This document shows, in pieces, positions 10,338 to 19,643 of a stretch of 28,907 bases of DNA (position 1 is the first letter of the stretch; each line of letters starts with the position of its first letter). The notes below the pieces were generated by a model. That model was not told where the DNA came from, ran no database searches, and saw nothing but the letters and a program-made list of their open reading frames with translations. Source of the stretch: Trichosphaerium sp. ATCC 40318 (lineage: Eukaryota; Discosea; Flabellinia; Trichosidae); assembly GCA_038496445.1 (NCBI GenBank), contig JALMLS010000616.1, positions 1-28,907 on the forward strand, written 5' to 3'. The position numbers and the translations under genes were made by a program.

Positions 10338-11642
10338 TTAGATAGTAATGTTGAATAAAGGAAACGCAATATGCTCATAATAGTGTTTGTTAAGTCCTGG
10401 AAGAGACTTATAGATATTCTTAGAAGTTGACGTGCATGCTACATCAAGTGATCGAACGCCTTTTAGTGCCAAAACACCCTCATCGGTCACGTTTTGACAA
10501 TGATATAAACTAATTGCATAAACACCAGCCAGCGCTTTAACACCTTCATCTGTTACCAAAGTTCCTTCAAGGTTAATACTATAAACTCCCGCCAATGCCT
10601 TTACTCCCTCATCAGTCAAGCGGTGACAACAACTTAAATCAACACTATGAGCACCAGCCAGAGCTTTAACACCTTCATCTGTAATATGCTTGCAATGGCT
10701 TAAGTCAATCGTATGAACACCCGCCAATGCTTTAACACCATCGTCTGTAACATTTGTACAAGAGCCTAAGCAAATAGTATGTACTCCTGCAAGAGCTTTA
10801 ACACCATCATCTACAACACATGTTTTCATTAGCTCAATTTTATGAACCCCAGCCAACGCTTTAATACCAGCACTTGAAACGTTGGTATAATTTAACTTAA
10901 TTATTTTAACCCCTGCCAGAGCCTTAATGCCATCGTCTGTCACTTGCCGGCAATGGCTTAAATCAATAGCATAAACACCAGCTAGTGCTTTAACACCTTT
11001 ATCTGTGATAAGTCTACAACGACTTAAGTCAATTGTGTGAACACCAGATAATGCTTTAATAGCCTCATCTGAAACACTGGTGCGAGCAAGACCAATTGTA
11101 TGAACGCCAGCCAATGCTTTGATACCATCAGCATTTATCACACTATCACAGCCACGTAAATTAATTGTATGTACTCCAGCAAGTTGCTTAATACCATTGC
11201 TTGTCACACACCGATAGCACAGTACAATTCTATGAATACCAGCAAGTTGTTTAAGATGATCATCTGTTACTTCATCACACAAAGAAAGGTCAATACTGTT
11301 TATGTCAAAGCCAGTAAAGTCAATACTCCTATCAAGCTGATTAAGTTTGAGAGCATAACCACCTTGTAAGAACTTCAGATGCTTTTGTTTTATTGGGAAA
11401 TCTATTATAAGTAAGTTTGTTTTGATGAGATATGGTGCTTTGTTGAATAATTTTTTAAGCTTTCTCCGTGTCTTGATAACAATAGTTCCTCTGTATGCAT
11501 AGTTCAAGTGATTTATTGCTATTTTAGACAATATTTTAGATGTTCGTACTACTGAGCGCATATCTAACATGGATACAAACTGTAGAACATGAACAATAAC
11601 CTCAACAGGGATCTCATCAAAGAATGCGCTGGTTGGCTTCAT
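10338..11642 (-). CDS. F-box protein with 13 short homogeneous LRRs
   Basis: Intronless, 434 residues from ATG 11642. Residues ~8-45 are an F-box (FFDEIPVEVIVHVLQFVSML, then MRSVVRTSKILSKIA). After a linker, residues ~125-415 carry 13 repeats of 21-22 residues built on A-L-A-G-V-H-T-I-D-L-S-x-C-x-x-V-T-D-E-G-V-K; repeats without the cysteine are one residue shorter. They are more uniform than most LRRs and shorter than the ~26-residue F-box/LRR (cysteine-containing) type, closer in length to FNIP-type repeats. F-box proteins bind SKP1 and present substrates to an SCF ligase; the LRR arc would pick the substrate. The missing introns, unlike most neighbours, suggest retroposition or a recent expansion. 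A decayed paralogue lies at 18807-19500. The TAA stop is followed by 38 further open in-frame codons. Confidence 0.9.
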   Translation of the reverse strand: MKPTSAFFDEIPVEVIVHVLQFVSMLDMRSVVRTSKILSKIAINHLNYAYRGTIVIKTRRKLKKLFNKAPYLIKTNLLIIDFPIKQKHLKFLQGGYALKLNQLDRSIDFTGFDINSIDLSLCDEVTDDHLKQLAGIHRIVLCYRCVTSNGIKQLAGVHTINLRGCDSVINADGIKALAGVHTIGLARTSVSDEAIKALSGVHTIDLSRCRLITDKGVKALAGVYAIDLSHCRQVTDDGIKALAGVKIIKLNYTNVSSAGIKALAGVHKIELMKTCVVDDGVKALAGVHTICLGSCTNVTDDGVKALAGVHTIDLSHCKHITDEGVKALAGAHSVDLSCCHRLTDEGVKALAGVYSINLEGTLVTDEGVKALAGVYAISLYHCQNVTDEGVLALKGVRSLDVACTSTSKNIYKSLPGLNKHYYEHIAFPLFNITI

Positions 11643-12048
11643 ATTTTGTTTACTATAGATTTAAGTAGTGCTACTGGTGAAAACTTGCGATTGGTTTATA
11701 ATATTTAGTGACCACGTTTTTACTACTCTTGAAACTTGGCGACTATCGGTACAAATTTGAGGCGTAAATATTAGCCAAGCAAAAGCAACACATAAAATGG
11801 CGTCCACCGAAAGCGCTTTGAAACAAACGTATTAATGAAATTAGCTACTGTTTAAAATATTCTTGTCATTTTGGAATGTAACGAACAGTTGTGACTTATG
11901 TGGTAACTAATTTATTATCTATCTACAAACACTTAAACACATACAATCGCTAGATAGCGATATACACACGGAGTCTCTCTAAGCACGTGAATACTCTAAG
12001 TATTCAATGAATCCAATCCTCGAGACTTCTCATCTAACTTATCGTTAC
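11643..12048. other. Shared upstream region between head-to-head F-box/LRR paralogues
   Basis: About 400 bp with no ORF of note. Before the retrotransposon inserted, this region joined directly to 18787 and separated the intact F-box/LRR gene (minus, starts 11642) from its decayed paralogue (plus, starts 18807). It holds one CACGTG at 11984 and ends in the target-site copy GTTAC (12044-12048). Confidence 0.55.
12044..12048. repeat. Target-site duplication, left copy
   Basis: GTTAC immediately left of the left LTR, matched by GTTAC at 18782-18786. A 5-bp duplication is the usual size for Ty3/gypsy integration. Confidence 0.9.
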
Positions 12049-12204
12049 TGTTATGATGCAGATTTATTATCAAAGCGTGTTTATTAAGAATTACGACAAT
12101 TACAAAAGTTACAAAGCGAGAAATAATATTGTGGTATTTGATTCAGTGAAAGAGAAAAGGGACTTCGCTGAAGATACGAATCTTAAGTTAGGTACAACTT
12201 AACA
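12049..12204 (-). repeat. 3' LTR (156 bp)
   Basis: Direct repeat of 18626-18781; by eye the two copies are identical. On the element's strand this is the 3' copy. It carries TG..CA termini (TGTT...AACA). Confidence 0.95.
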
Positions 12205-12217
12205 TTCCTCCTCGTCT
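12205..12217 (-). other. Polypurine tract
   Basis: On the minus strand the bases directly before the 3' LTR read AGACGAGGAGGAA, a purine-rich run ending flush with the LTR. This is the expected plus-strand primer. It starts three bases after the stop codon of the extra ORF. Confidence 0.75.
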
Positions 12218-12220
12218 GGA

Positions 12221-12961
12221 TTAGTCTAGATTGTAGAAGTATTCTTCAGGGATAAAATCATCAACTTCTTCATCAGATGAGCAAATCATTTCATAATCAG
12301 GTGAGTCAGGTACGTTGTTGAAACCGCTGTTGAAATCGACGTGGATAGTACCATCAGCATTGGTAGTGACCATTGGTTGTTCTTGAGGGTCGTCGCTGTC
12401 GGTGGTACTTAAGCAAGATTCAAAACGCGGCATCTTAAGTGTAGGAACAGGAGAAGGCGCATTTCTGTTCACCGGACACTTAATACTTGTTAGAGACTCA
12501 TTATCCCCAAAATCGACGTCTTGATCGACGTCCATTGAAACATCATCACCATAATGGATCGCAGTATGGTCTATCATGTCATGGTTGACTGGCGAGTCGC
12601 ACCCACTGTAATTTGGCGAAGTTGGGTGATACGAAGGTGAACTCTCTTGAAAATACGGTCTTGGAGCGTTGAGAAGGCCCAGCAGATAAGTACGGCGTGC
12701 GATCGAAGATTGGCGCGTTTGGAGTGCTTGAGCGATAACAATCATGCGTGGTACCGTCGTACAAAAAGCTACGATGGTTTCGGCTTCACAGCGTCTTAAA
12801 ACAAGGTCTTGAACCATTTGCGCAAGAAGCTCATGTATAGCTTTCATTGCGTTGGCACTGAAACTCCCAGGTGTAAGATCAATGGCTGGGATAGGTAAGG
12901 ATGGGTTGTTTGTAAGATCGTCGGTGATTGTTGATACTTCAGTTCTCCAGAGGTGCTCCAT
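12221..12961 (-). CDS. Extra ORF of the retrotransposon (unknown, CTD-like motif)
   Basis: A 246-residue ORF lying 175 bp downstream of pol, where some gypsy elements carry env or an accessory gene. It has no signal peptide or membrane helix, so it is not env-like. The N-terminal ~110 residues are mixed helical (IHELLAQMVQDLVLRRCEAE). The middle has SSPSYHPTSPNYSGCDSP, which resembles the YSPTSPS heptads of the RNA polymerase II large-subunit tail. The C-terminal half is strongly acidic and serine/proline-rich, ending CSSDEEVDDFIPEEYF. I do not recognise a family. A host-factor-binding or regulatory protein is a guess. The intact frame in an element with identical LTRs suggests it is under selection or very young. 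Confidence 0.75.
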   Translation of the reverse strand: MEHLWRTEVSTITDDLTNNPSLPIPAIDLTPGSFSANAMKAIHELLAQMVQDLVLRRCEAETIVAFCTTVPRMIVIAQALQTRQSSIARRTYLLGLLNAPRPYFQESSPSYHPTSPNYSGCDSPVNHDMIDHTAIHYGDDVSMDVDQDVDFGDNESLTSIKCPVNRNAPSPVPTLKMPRFESCLSTTDSDDPQEQPMVTTNADGTIHVDFNSGFNNVPDSPDYEMICSSDEEVDDFIPEEYFYNLD

Positions 12962-13136
12962 GTTGTTTGTATTTTAATTAAATTATATTCTCTCTCTCGT
13001 TGTTGGGTTCAGTGATTTGTTATTGCGTCATGTATACTAAATGGCAATTATATATGTTTGTCTGTTTTAATCAGACTATTGTATGCTTTGATTTGTTTTG
13101 AGCTTTCTTATTTTGCTGAAAGCTCGCTTCTAATTT

Positions 13137-16100
13137 TCATTTGGAAGTGTTCTTATCTTGTGCCCATCTTTTAGCAATAGTGATAAGAGCTTGTTTGCTG
13201 TTTGCTGTTCTCACTTCCTTTCGGAGTTTCTTTCTTTGGTTGGTATTTGCGATATACCCCTCGATAATTGAATACATTGGTGGTTTATAGTTGGTCGGTT
13301 CATCTGTTTTGGTACCTTCCATTTTAGTAAGTAACCGTTGTAGTTCTATTTGAAAAGTATCCGCCACGTCGGCTCTTCCTGCCGTTCTAGGTGACCTACG
13401 AATTCGTCGCGGTGGAGTAATTGGTAGATCTGGTGCGAAATAATCTTCTGTGTTATTATCGCTTAATTCTACCGTTCCCTGCGATAAATACTTTTTCTTG
13501 CGAGAAACTTCATCCGAATTTTTAACGGATATAACCGGAGCGTTTTGTAATTTATATCTTCGCCAATTTTCATCTTCTTCTTCACTGATGTCATCTTCAC
13601 TACTCGTTTTGGAGCTTGTTTCGCTATTTGAGATACTAATTTCTCCGCTAACACTCTCACTTTGGCTTAATTCTCCGTTATTGTCCACTGAGTCATTTTC
13701 TCCGTTGTTAAGGTTGACGTCGATATCGTCTACACCTCTTGGTAGTGGTGGCGCTGTTGTTATTTGTTGTTTTGTATTTCTAAATTCAATTTCATAATTT
13801 TCGTCGTTTGAGTCCGATTCTTCAGAATCTATTGGTGGCGGCTTTGTAGTAGGTCCATCTGTTTTGCTATTGACCTTAAACGGTGGGTACATAGTGCTCT
13901 GTTCCACATTTTTATCTTCTCGTTCATTGTATTTTTTTAAGTATTTTATGCTGACTACATTGTGCATCCGACTTTGGCTTTTGAAGTTAAGCTTGTATGC
14001 GTTTGCGTTGATACGTTTTAACACCACATATGGGCCCTTCCATCGGTGTTGTAGTTTCTTTGTTAAGCCTGGTGTGGGGTTGTACTGCCACATCAGAACT
14101 TTATCACCAACATTGAATATTATTGCATTTGTGTGTGAATCGTGATTCACCTTTGCTTTCTCTGCTGCTGCTAGCATCTTAGTTCTAGCTAATTGATGTG
14201 ATTTTTGTAGAGCTTCGACCATTCGTGATTTGTATAGCTTCAGTGTTGTTGGTTGTTCGTGTATCACGTTTAAGTCTAGCGGTCTTCTTGGGTGTCGTCC
14301 AAACATTAAAAAGAATGGTGTTTCTCCCGTTGCTACATGGTGCGTAGTACGGTATGCCTGTAAGCATTGTGGTAAGTATTCATCCCAGTCTGTTTGAAAC
14401 TCTTGATCACAGAATATGCCTAACATTTCTGCAAGGGTATGATTAAATCGCTCAACTTGTCCATCTGTTTGAGGATGGTATGAGCTTGTGGAAAGCTTGC
14501 GAATCTTGAATAACTTTAACAGATCTGTCATTAATTCACTTAAGAATTGTGAACCTCGGTCTGTAAGTAACTGTTCCGGGTAACCGAATCTAGCAATGAC
14601 TCGATCGAACAGTAATTTTGCAATTATTTCTGTTGTTGGGTTATAACATGCGAATGCTTCAACCCACTTTGTGAAGTAATCACAGAAAACGACTATACTG
14701 TTATTTCCTAATCTTGTCGTTTTCATTGGTCCTACAATATCGATTGCAAGGCGTTGCCAAGGGAAACTGGCAATCATCGGCATTAGTTTACCCTGTTGTT
14801 TTCCTCGTTTGATCTTCTTTGTTTGGCAAAGTTTACAACTGTCAATATACTTCTTGATCTGACTATAAAATCCTGGCCAGTAATAGTTTGACCTAATTGA
14901 ATTGAAGGTTTTGAAGAATCCTAAATGGCCATTGTTGTCGTGATGGCTCATCAATACTTCTGATATTAATGATTTTGGTATCACAATTTGGGATACTTCG
15001 GCTTTGACTTTTGGTACTGTTGGTAACCATATATGGTTGAGAATGCCATCGTCATTTATCCACATAAATCTTGATAATGCAGCTACATTCCGTGCTGCTG
15101 TTTGGTCTTTTGGCAGTGTTTTGCTCTTGAGGTATGTTGTAATATCTCTACAAAATTGATCGTGACTTTGACATACTTTAAGTCTGTCAATACTGAACCC
15201 AGTTTGTTCTTTGTTATATGCATCTTTAATAAATGGTGGTCGTGATAATGCGTCTGCATTGCCATGTAATTTACCCGCCCGTTGCTCGATTGTGAAATCG
15301 TATTCTTGAAGTGCAAAGATCCACCTTGCATACTTTTGACGCACATGTTTGGTTGTTAACAGCCACTTTAATGATTCGTGGTCTGTAATTATTCTGACTT
15401 TGTTACTGACAATATACGGTCTATAGCGTTCCGCTGCTTTAATGACCGCTAAACACTCTTTTGCCGTGGTTGAATAGTTTCGTTCGGCTTTATTCAAGCT
15501 CTTACTGAAGTAGGATATCACTGATTCATTGCCGTTCTTCTTTTGGGCTAGTACTGCACCTATACCTACATTTGAGGCATCTGTATACAGTATAAATGGG
15601 AGTTCAAAATCTGGGTATCCCAATATCGGAGCATTGCATAGAGCTTTCTTTAGTTTTTCTATGCTGTGGTCTTGCTTCGGTGTCCATTTAAATTGCGTGT
15701 CTGATTTAAGCAACTCATATAGCGGATGCGCGATCTCTGTATATTTGTCTACAAACGAGCGATAGTAGTTTGATATCCCCAGGAATGACCTTAAATCTGG
15801 TACATTCGTAGGTGATGTCATGTTAACAATTGCCTCTATTTTTGTCTTATCAGGTTTAACGCCATGTTGAGTTACTACATGACCCAGATACTTAACTTCT
15901 GGTACACAGAATTTGCACTTCTTCGCATTGAGTGAATGCGAATATTTGTCAAACCGTTTGAATATTAATGCTAGTGCAAGCAAGTGTTGGTTGAATGTTT
16001 TAGTAAATATGATGATGTCATCAATATAAACTAGTGCATACTTCCATGTAAGTCCATTAAGAAGTACTTCCATATATCTCTGGAACGTGGCTGGTGCATT

Positions 16101-18512
16101 GACCAATCCAAAAGGCATTCTGTTAAATTCAAATAAACCAAATTTTGTTGTGAATGCTGTCTTCTGTTTGTCTTGTTCTGCAACCTCAATATGCCAGTAC
16201 CCACTAGGTTGGTCTAGTGTAGTAAAATATACAGCTCCTGCAACCGAGTCCAGTGCTTCTTCTACTCGTGGTATAGGGTATGAATCTTTCTTTGTTAATC
16301 CATTTAATTTTCGGTAGTCCACACAGAAACGAAGTGTTCCATCACTTTTTGGGGCTATTACCACTGGAAATGCCCATGGTGAATTGCTTTCCCTTATTAT
16401 ACCATCTTCCAGCATTGTGTTAATTCGATTCCATAGGTAGTCTGCTTCAGATGGTGACACTCGATATGGTTGGTTCTTGACTGGGCGTGCATCTCCAGTT
16501 ACAATATTATGTGCTGGCATTTTGGACCTGGGGGGACGCTTCGTATTTTTAATGAACAGGTGACGGTATCTTGTGAGAAATGCCATTAGAAGTAGCTTTT
16601 GTTCAGCGTTGATATTACTGTTTGAGAAGTCAAACATATCTCTGATTCCTTCGATTTCACTGCTAAGTGTTTTCATATCTTTTAAGTCGTCGATTATTGA
16701 TTTTGCTTCTTTGAGTTCTGTTGATCTGATAGCGTTAATTCTATTTGACTGCATCCAGCTCCCAGTTGCGATCTTCAAACCCTTTGAGACTCCCATTGTT
16801 TCGTTTGAGAAGTTTGCTATCTTAATACCGGTGTGTCCTCCGTGTACCATTACTATTGCCCGTTCCACTGCTGTTCCGTGTATGTTGCTGAATCTTTTGT
16901 CTGGTTCAATCATCATCACTCCTGATGATATGAGTGAGCGTGTTCTCACAGGAACAAATGAGTATGATCTTGGTGGTAATTTTACTTCATGTGTAACAAA
17001 CAATGTTTGGTCTTGTTTGTCCGTTTGATTGCGAATGCATGGTGCATTGACGTTTGGGTTATTGTTGAAGATCAATTGATAATTGGGGGTATCGATTGTT
17101 ATCTTCATGGATAGGATAGTATCCATACCAATAAGTGGTTTATCGAAATCATCTACTACAATAAATCTAATCCAACATGGTTTTGATAACCCTATTGTAA
17201 CTTGAAACATTACTGTTCCCATTACTTTAAGTGGTTCGTGTCCAGCTCCTTGTAGTGTTGCCTTGGTTGGTTGTAACTTCGTGATCCCCATTTGTACAAT
17301 TTCTTTGTATGGGAATATGCTTCGTACTGCTCCTGAATCTACAATGGTTTCCATAGTGACTCTCCCTGTTTTGTTTGTGAAGGTAGCTAATGTTGATAGA
17401 ACGGATGTTGCTTGACTATTACTAGCTGATTTGATCATATAAACTGGATAGTTCTCGTTGTCTTCTTCGAATTCATCATTGTATTTGTCGTACATATTAG
17501 GTTCATTATCATAGTACTGGTCTTCCCCTTCATTGGTAATCATCCGTATGTATTGTCCTTGTTGTTGGTTACGGGATCGCTGTCCTTGGAATCGTTGGTT
17601 TGATCTGTTGTTGAATCTGCGGCGAAACCCATTTCCTCGTCTTGGTCGTTGTTGGTAACGGTTATACTGAGGATTATAATTCCGAAATGGTCTTTGTTGT
17701 CTGTTATTATATTGTCTACGCCTTTGTTGGTTAGGGCAGTTGCGAGCTATATGTCCAGTTTCATTACAATTATAACATCTTATGTTTGGATTGTTCGGTT
17801 GTTGCACTACGTTAATAGCGTTTGGTACTGGAGTAGGTGTTGGAACTTGCACCGTAGCTTTCATAGTACTCATGACACTGACATGAAACATAGCTACTTC
17901 AGCGGCCTCTTGGGCTGATGCTGGTCTTTGTAGCAATACATATTGTGCCAATTCTGATGGCATAAGCTTTAAACAAAATGCATCTCTGAGTTGTGTTGGA
18001 TCATGAATGCGTGCTTCTCGGGCTGCAATATGGAATCGCCCACTAAAACTACCAATATCCTCTCCCAGTTGCATTTTAAGTGATGCAAACTCATGCTTCT
18101 TCAGGACTGCATTAGTTTTCCTACCATAACGTTCTAACAGGTTTTTAACGATTTGTGTCCAAGCCATGCTGGAAATGCTTGAACCATCAGCAGGCTTGAT
18201 ACGATCGAGTGCTTCGCCAGTGATGTGGTTACGCAAAACAATTTCATATTGTGTAATTTCCCAATTACTGAAAGTACTGATAGACTTGAGCTTATCAAGC
18301 CAATCCTCAACGCTGATTTTGTCTACTAATCTATCACCTGTGAAAGCGCGTAGAGCGCCTTTAGGTACTGCTGGGTATTTAGGTTGAACATAGACAGGAA
18401 GTTCATTCGCTAAAATTGGATTTCCGTCTTCGCCTACTGCTGCAACACGGGCTTTAAAAACTGGTTTGTACACCTCAATGGCATCGTTGATATCAACTAA
18501 CTGCTCTAACAT
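13137..18512 (-). CDS. Gag-Pol polyprotein, Ty3/gypsy
   Basis: One uninterrupted 1791-codon ORF. The Gag part (residues ~1-260) ends in a CCHC zinc knuckle at ~246-259 (CYNCNETGHIARNC), followed by a Q/R/N-rich basic stretch. The aspartic protease active site is D-S-G at ~392-394. Reverse transcriptase spans roughly 670-850 with Y-I-D-D at ~829-832. RNase H has LYTDASNVGIGAV with its Asp near 978. The integrase has an HHCC zinc finger from ~1189 (HHDNNGHLGF ... CKLCQTKK) and catalytic D, D and E near 1258, 1318 and 1353, the last two 35 apart. A GPY/F-type module (KLQHRWKGPYVVLK) follows, then a long acidic, S/E/D-rich C-terminal extension without a visible chromodomain. Gag and Pol are fused in one frame, so no frameshift is needed; processing would be by the protease. 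Confidence 0.97.
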   Translation of the reverse strand: MLEQLVDINDAIEVYKPVFKARVAAVGEDGNPILANELPVYVQPKYPAVPKGALRAFTGDRLVDKISVEDWLDKLKSISTFSNWEITQYEIVLRNHITGEALDRIKPADGSSISSMAWTQIVKNLLERYGRKTNAVLKKHEFASLKMQLGEDIGSFSGRFHIAAREARIHDPTQLRDAFCLKLMPSELAQYVLLQRPASAQEAAEVAMFHVSVMSTMKATVQVPTPTPVPNAINVVQQPNNPNIRCYNCNETGHIARNCPNQQRRRQYNNRQQRPFRNYNPQYNRYQQRPRRGNGFRRRFNNRSNQRFQGQRSRNQQQGQYIRMITNEGEDQYYDNEPNMYDKYNDEFEEDNENYPVYMIKSASNSQATSVLSTLATFTNKTGRVTMETIVDSGAVRSIFPYKEIVQMGITKLQPTKATLQGAGHEPLKVMGTVMFQVTIGLSKPCWIRFIVVDDFDKPLIGMDTILSMKITIDTPNYQLIFNNNPNVNAPCIRNQTDKQDQTLFVTHEVKLPPRSYSFVPVRTRSLISSGVMMIEPDKRFSNIHGTAVERAIVMVHGGHTGIKIANFSNETMGVSKGLKIATGSWMQSNRINAIRSTELKEAKSIIDDLKDMKTLSSEIEGIRDMFDFSNSNINAEQKLLLMAFLTRYRHLFIKNTKRPPRSKMPAHNIVTGDARPVKNQPYRVSPSEADYLWNRINTMLEDGIIRESNSPWAFPVVIAPKSDGTLRFCVDYRKLNGLTKKDSYPIPRVEEALDSVAGAVYFTTLDQPSGYWHIEVAEQDKQKTAFTTKFGLFEFNRMPFGLVNAPATFQRYMEVLLNGLTWKYALVYIDDIIIFTKTFNQHLLALALIFKRFDKYSHSLNAKKCKFCVPEVKYLGHVVTQHGVKPDKTKIEAIVNMTSPTNVPDLRSFLGISNYYRSFVDKYTEIAHPLYELLKSDTQFKWTPKQDHSIEKLKKALCNAPILGYPDFELPFILYTDASNVGIGAVLAQKKNGNESVISYFSKSLNKAERNYSTTAKECLAVIKAAERYRPYIVSNKVRIITDHESLKWLLTTKHVRQKYARWIFALQEYDFTIEQRAGKLHGNADALSRPPFIKDAYNKEQTGFSIDRLKVCQSHDQFCRDITTYLKSKTLPKDQTAARNVAALSRFMWINDDGILNHIWLPTVPKVKAEVSQIVIPKSLISEVLMSHHDNNGHLGFFKTFNSIRSNYYWPGFYSQIKKYIDSCKLCQTKKIKRGKQQGKLMPMIASFPWQRLAIDIVGPMKTTRLGNNSIVVFCDYFTKWVEAFACYNPTTEIIAKLLFDRVIARFGYPEQLLTDRGSQFLSELMTDLLKLFKIRKLSTSSYHPQTDGQVERFNHTLAEMLGIFCDQEFQTDWDEYLPQCLQAYRTTHHVATGETPFFLMFGRHPRRPLDLNVIHEQPTTLKLYKSRMVEALQKSHQLARTKMLAAAEKAKVNHDSHTNAIIFNVGDKVLMWQYNPTPGLTKKLQHRWKGPYVVLKRINANAYKLNFKSQSRMHNVVSIKYLKKYNEREDKNVEQSTMYPPFKVNSKTDGPTTKPPPIDSEESDSNDENYEIEFRNTKQQITTAPPLPRGVDDIDVNLNNGENDSVDNNGELSQSESVSGEISISNSETSSKTSSEDDISEEEDENWRRYKLQNAPVISVKNSDEVSRKKKYLSQGTVELSDNNTEDYFAPDLPITPPRRIRRSPRTAGRADVADTFQIELQRLLTKMEGTKTDEPTNYKPPMYSIIEGYIANTNQRKKLRKEVRTANSKQALITIAKRWAQDKNTSK

Positions 18513-18608
18513 AATATCTCTCTACTTGACTACTTCGGCACAGAAAACGGCTGTGATGACTTAACTATTTTGGACGTGCTTAATTGATAATAGTAAGCAG
18601 GTAAAAAT

Positions 18609-18623
18609 CTGACAGTGTCGCCA
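18609..18623 (-). other. Primer-binding site
   Basis: Two bases inside the 5' LTR the minus strand reads TGGCGACACTGTCAG. The TGG start pairs with a tRNA CCA end. The predicted tRNA 3' end, ...GTGTCGCCA, resembles tRNA-Ser ends such as yeast ...GTTGTCGCCA; that tRNA assignment is inference. Confidence 0.7.
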
Positions 18624-18625
18624 AA

Positions 18626-18781
18626 TGTTATGATGCAGATTTATTATCAAAGCGTGTTTATTAAGAATTACGACAATTACAAAAGTTACAAAGCGAGAAA
18701 TAATATTGTGGTATTTGATTCAGTGAAAGAGAAAAGGGACTTCGCTGAAGATACGAATCTTAAGTTAGGTACAACTTAACA
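18626..18781 (-). repeat. 5' LTR (156 bp)
   Basis: Identical by eye to 12049-12204. On the element's strand this is the 5' copy and must hold the element's promoter. Confidence 0.95.
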
Positions 18782-18786
18782 GTTAC
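18782..18786. repeat. Target-site duplication, right copy
   Basis: GTTAC directly after the right LTR, matching 12044-12048. Confidence 0.9.
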
Positions 18787-18806
18787 ATGGAACAGTGTTA
18801 TTGGAC

Positions 18807-19500
18807 ATGCCTACCGAGATATTATCAACTATTCTACAAAACATACCATCTCGATTTGCAGCTTCTCAAACATGCCGTCTTCTTTCTTCTATTATCCACG
18901 ATATAGTAGGATACTACAGCATTAGATTAACAATACCAGAACTTGCAAAAGAAGCGTTAAAGCACGACGGTATTTTGAAACACAAAAATTAGGTTAGTTG
19001 GTATTAAAAAGACAGGTTTCCTTCCAACAATCTTCTGGAACAATTTGCAGGAGTTCATACAATTGACCTTCGAGGAATATTGTCTGCTAAAAGTTTGAAA
19101 GCGCTTGCTGGTGTCCACACTATAAAACTTGCTGGCACTGATGTAACGGAAAAGGCATCAGGTTTCTGCATTTCACTGGTGTAACAGATAAAAGCATGAA
19201 CGCTTGCTGGAGTACACATCATCAACCTTGATAATACTGCAATCACAGATGAAGGGGTGAAAGCACTCAAAGGTTCATTCTATTTCATTGTCACAATGTT
19301 ATGAAGTAACAGATGAAGGCATTAGAACATTGGCCGGCGTTCATAAAATAAACCTTACTGACACTAATGTAACAGAAAAAGGCCTCAGCTTTCTTAAAGG
19401 AGTTCATACAATAAGCTTAATGGTTGCAAAGACAAAAAAGATATGGTATGACTTCTCTTACCGGTGTTCACACAATACACCAAGATAACAGCCATTAGTG
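18807..19500 (+). pseudogene. Decayed F-box/LRR paralogue
   Basis: From ATG 18807 an F-box reads clearly (MPTEILSTILQNIPSRFAAS, then CRLLSSIIHDIVGYYSIRL) but stops at 18992 (residue 61). After that, LRRs of the same type as the gene at 10338 appear in changing frames: ALAGVHTIKLAGTDVTEK near 19097, TLAGVHIINLDNTAITDEGV near 19200, and CYEVTDEGIRTLAGVHKINL from 19288 onward. At least three frameshifts or stops are needed to link them, and only about five or six repeats remain against 13 in the intact copy. It lies head-to-head with that copy across the retrotransposon. I infer an inverted duplicate that decayed; the TE insertion beside its start may have come after decay, because the LTRs are identical while the gene has many lesions. 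Confidence 0.85.
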
Positions 19501-19643
19501 AACCTTGAAAGACTTGATATTCATAGGTGTTCGAGGATTACAAACAACTGTTGAAACGCTTGACTCCCCGTAAAACAGTTACAGCAACTAAAAGTGAGAC
19601 AAACTGTTGAAGCACTGGGTATAGCTCCGGTTGAACGCTCTAG

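Larger units (their letters stand above)
12049..18781 (-). mobile_element. Complete Ty3/gypsy LTR retrotransposon
   Basis: A 6733-bp element transcribed from the minus strand. It has identical 156-bp LTRs starting TG and ending CA, a 5-bp target duplication GTTAC, a primer-binding site just inside the right (5') LTR, a polypurine tract just inside the left (3') LTR, one intact Gag-Pol ORF and one extra ORF. Domain order in Pol is protease, reverse transcriptase, RNase H, integrase, which is the Ty3/gypsy (Metaviridae) order. Identical LTRs and intact ORFs imply a very recent insertion. It landed about 20 bp upstream of the start of a decayed F-box/LRR paralogue. Confidence 0.97.

Noticed and set aside
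16573-17028. 151-codon plus-strand ORF
   Set aside because: Shadow frame opposite the Gag-Pol ORF, as are the other plus-strand frames between 13450 and 18387.
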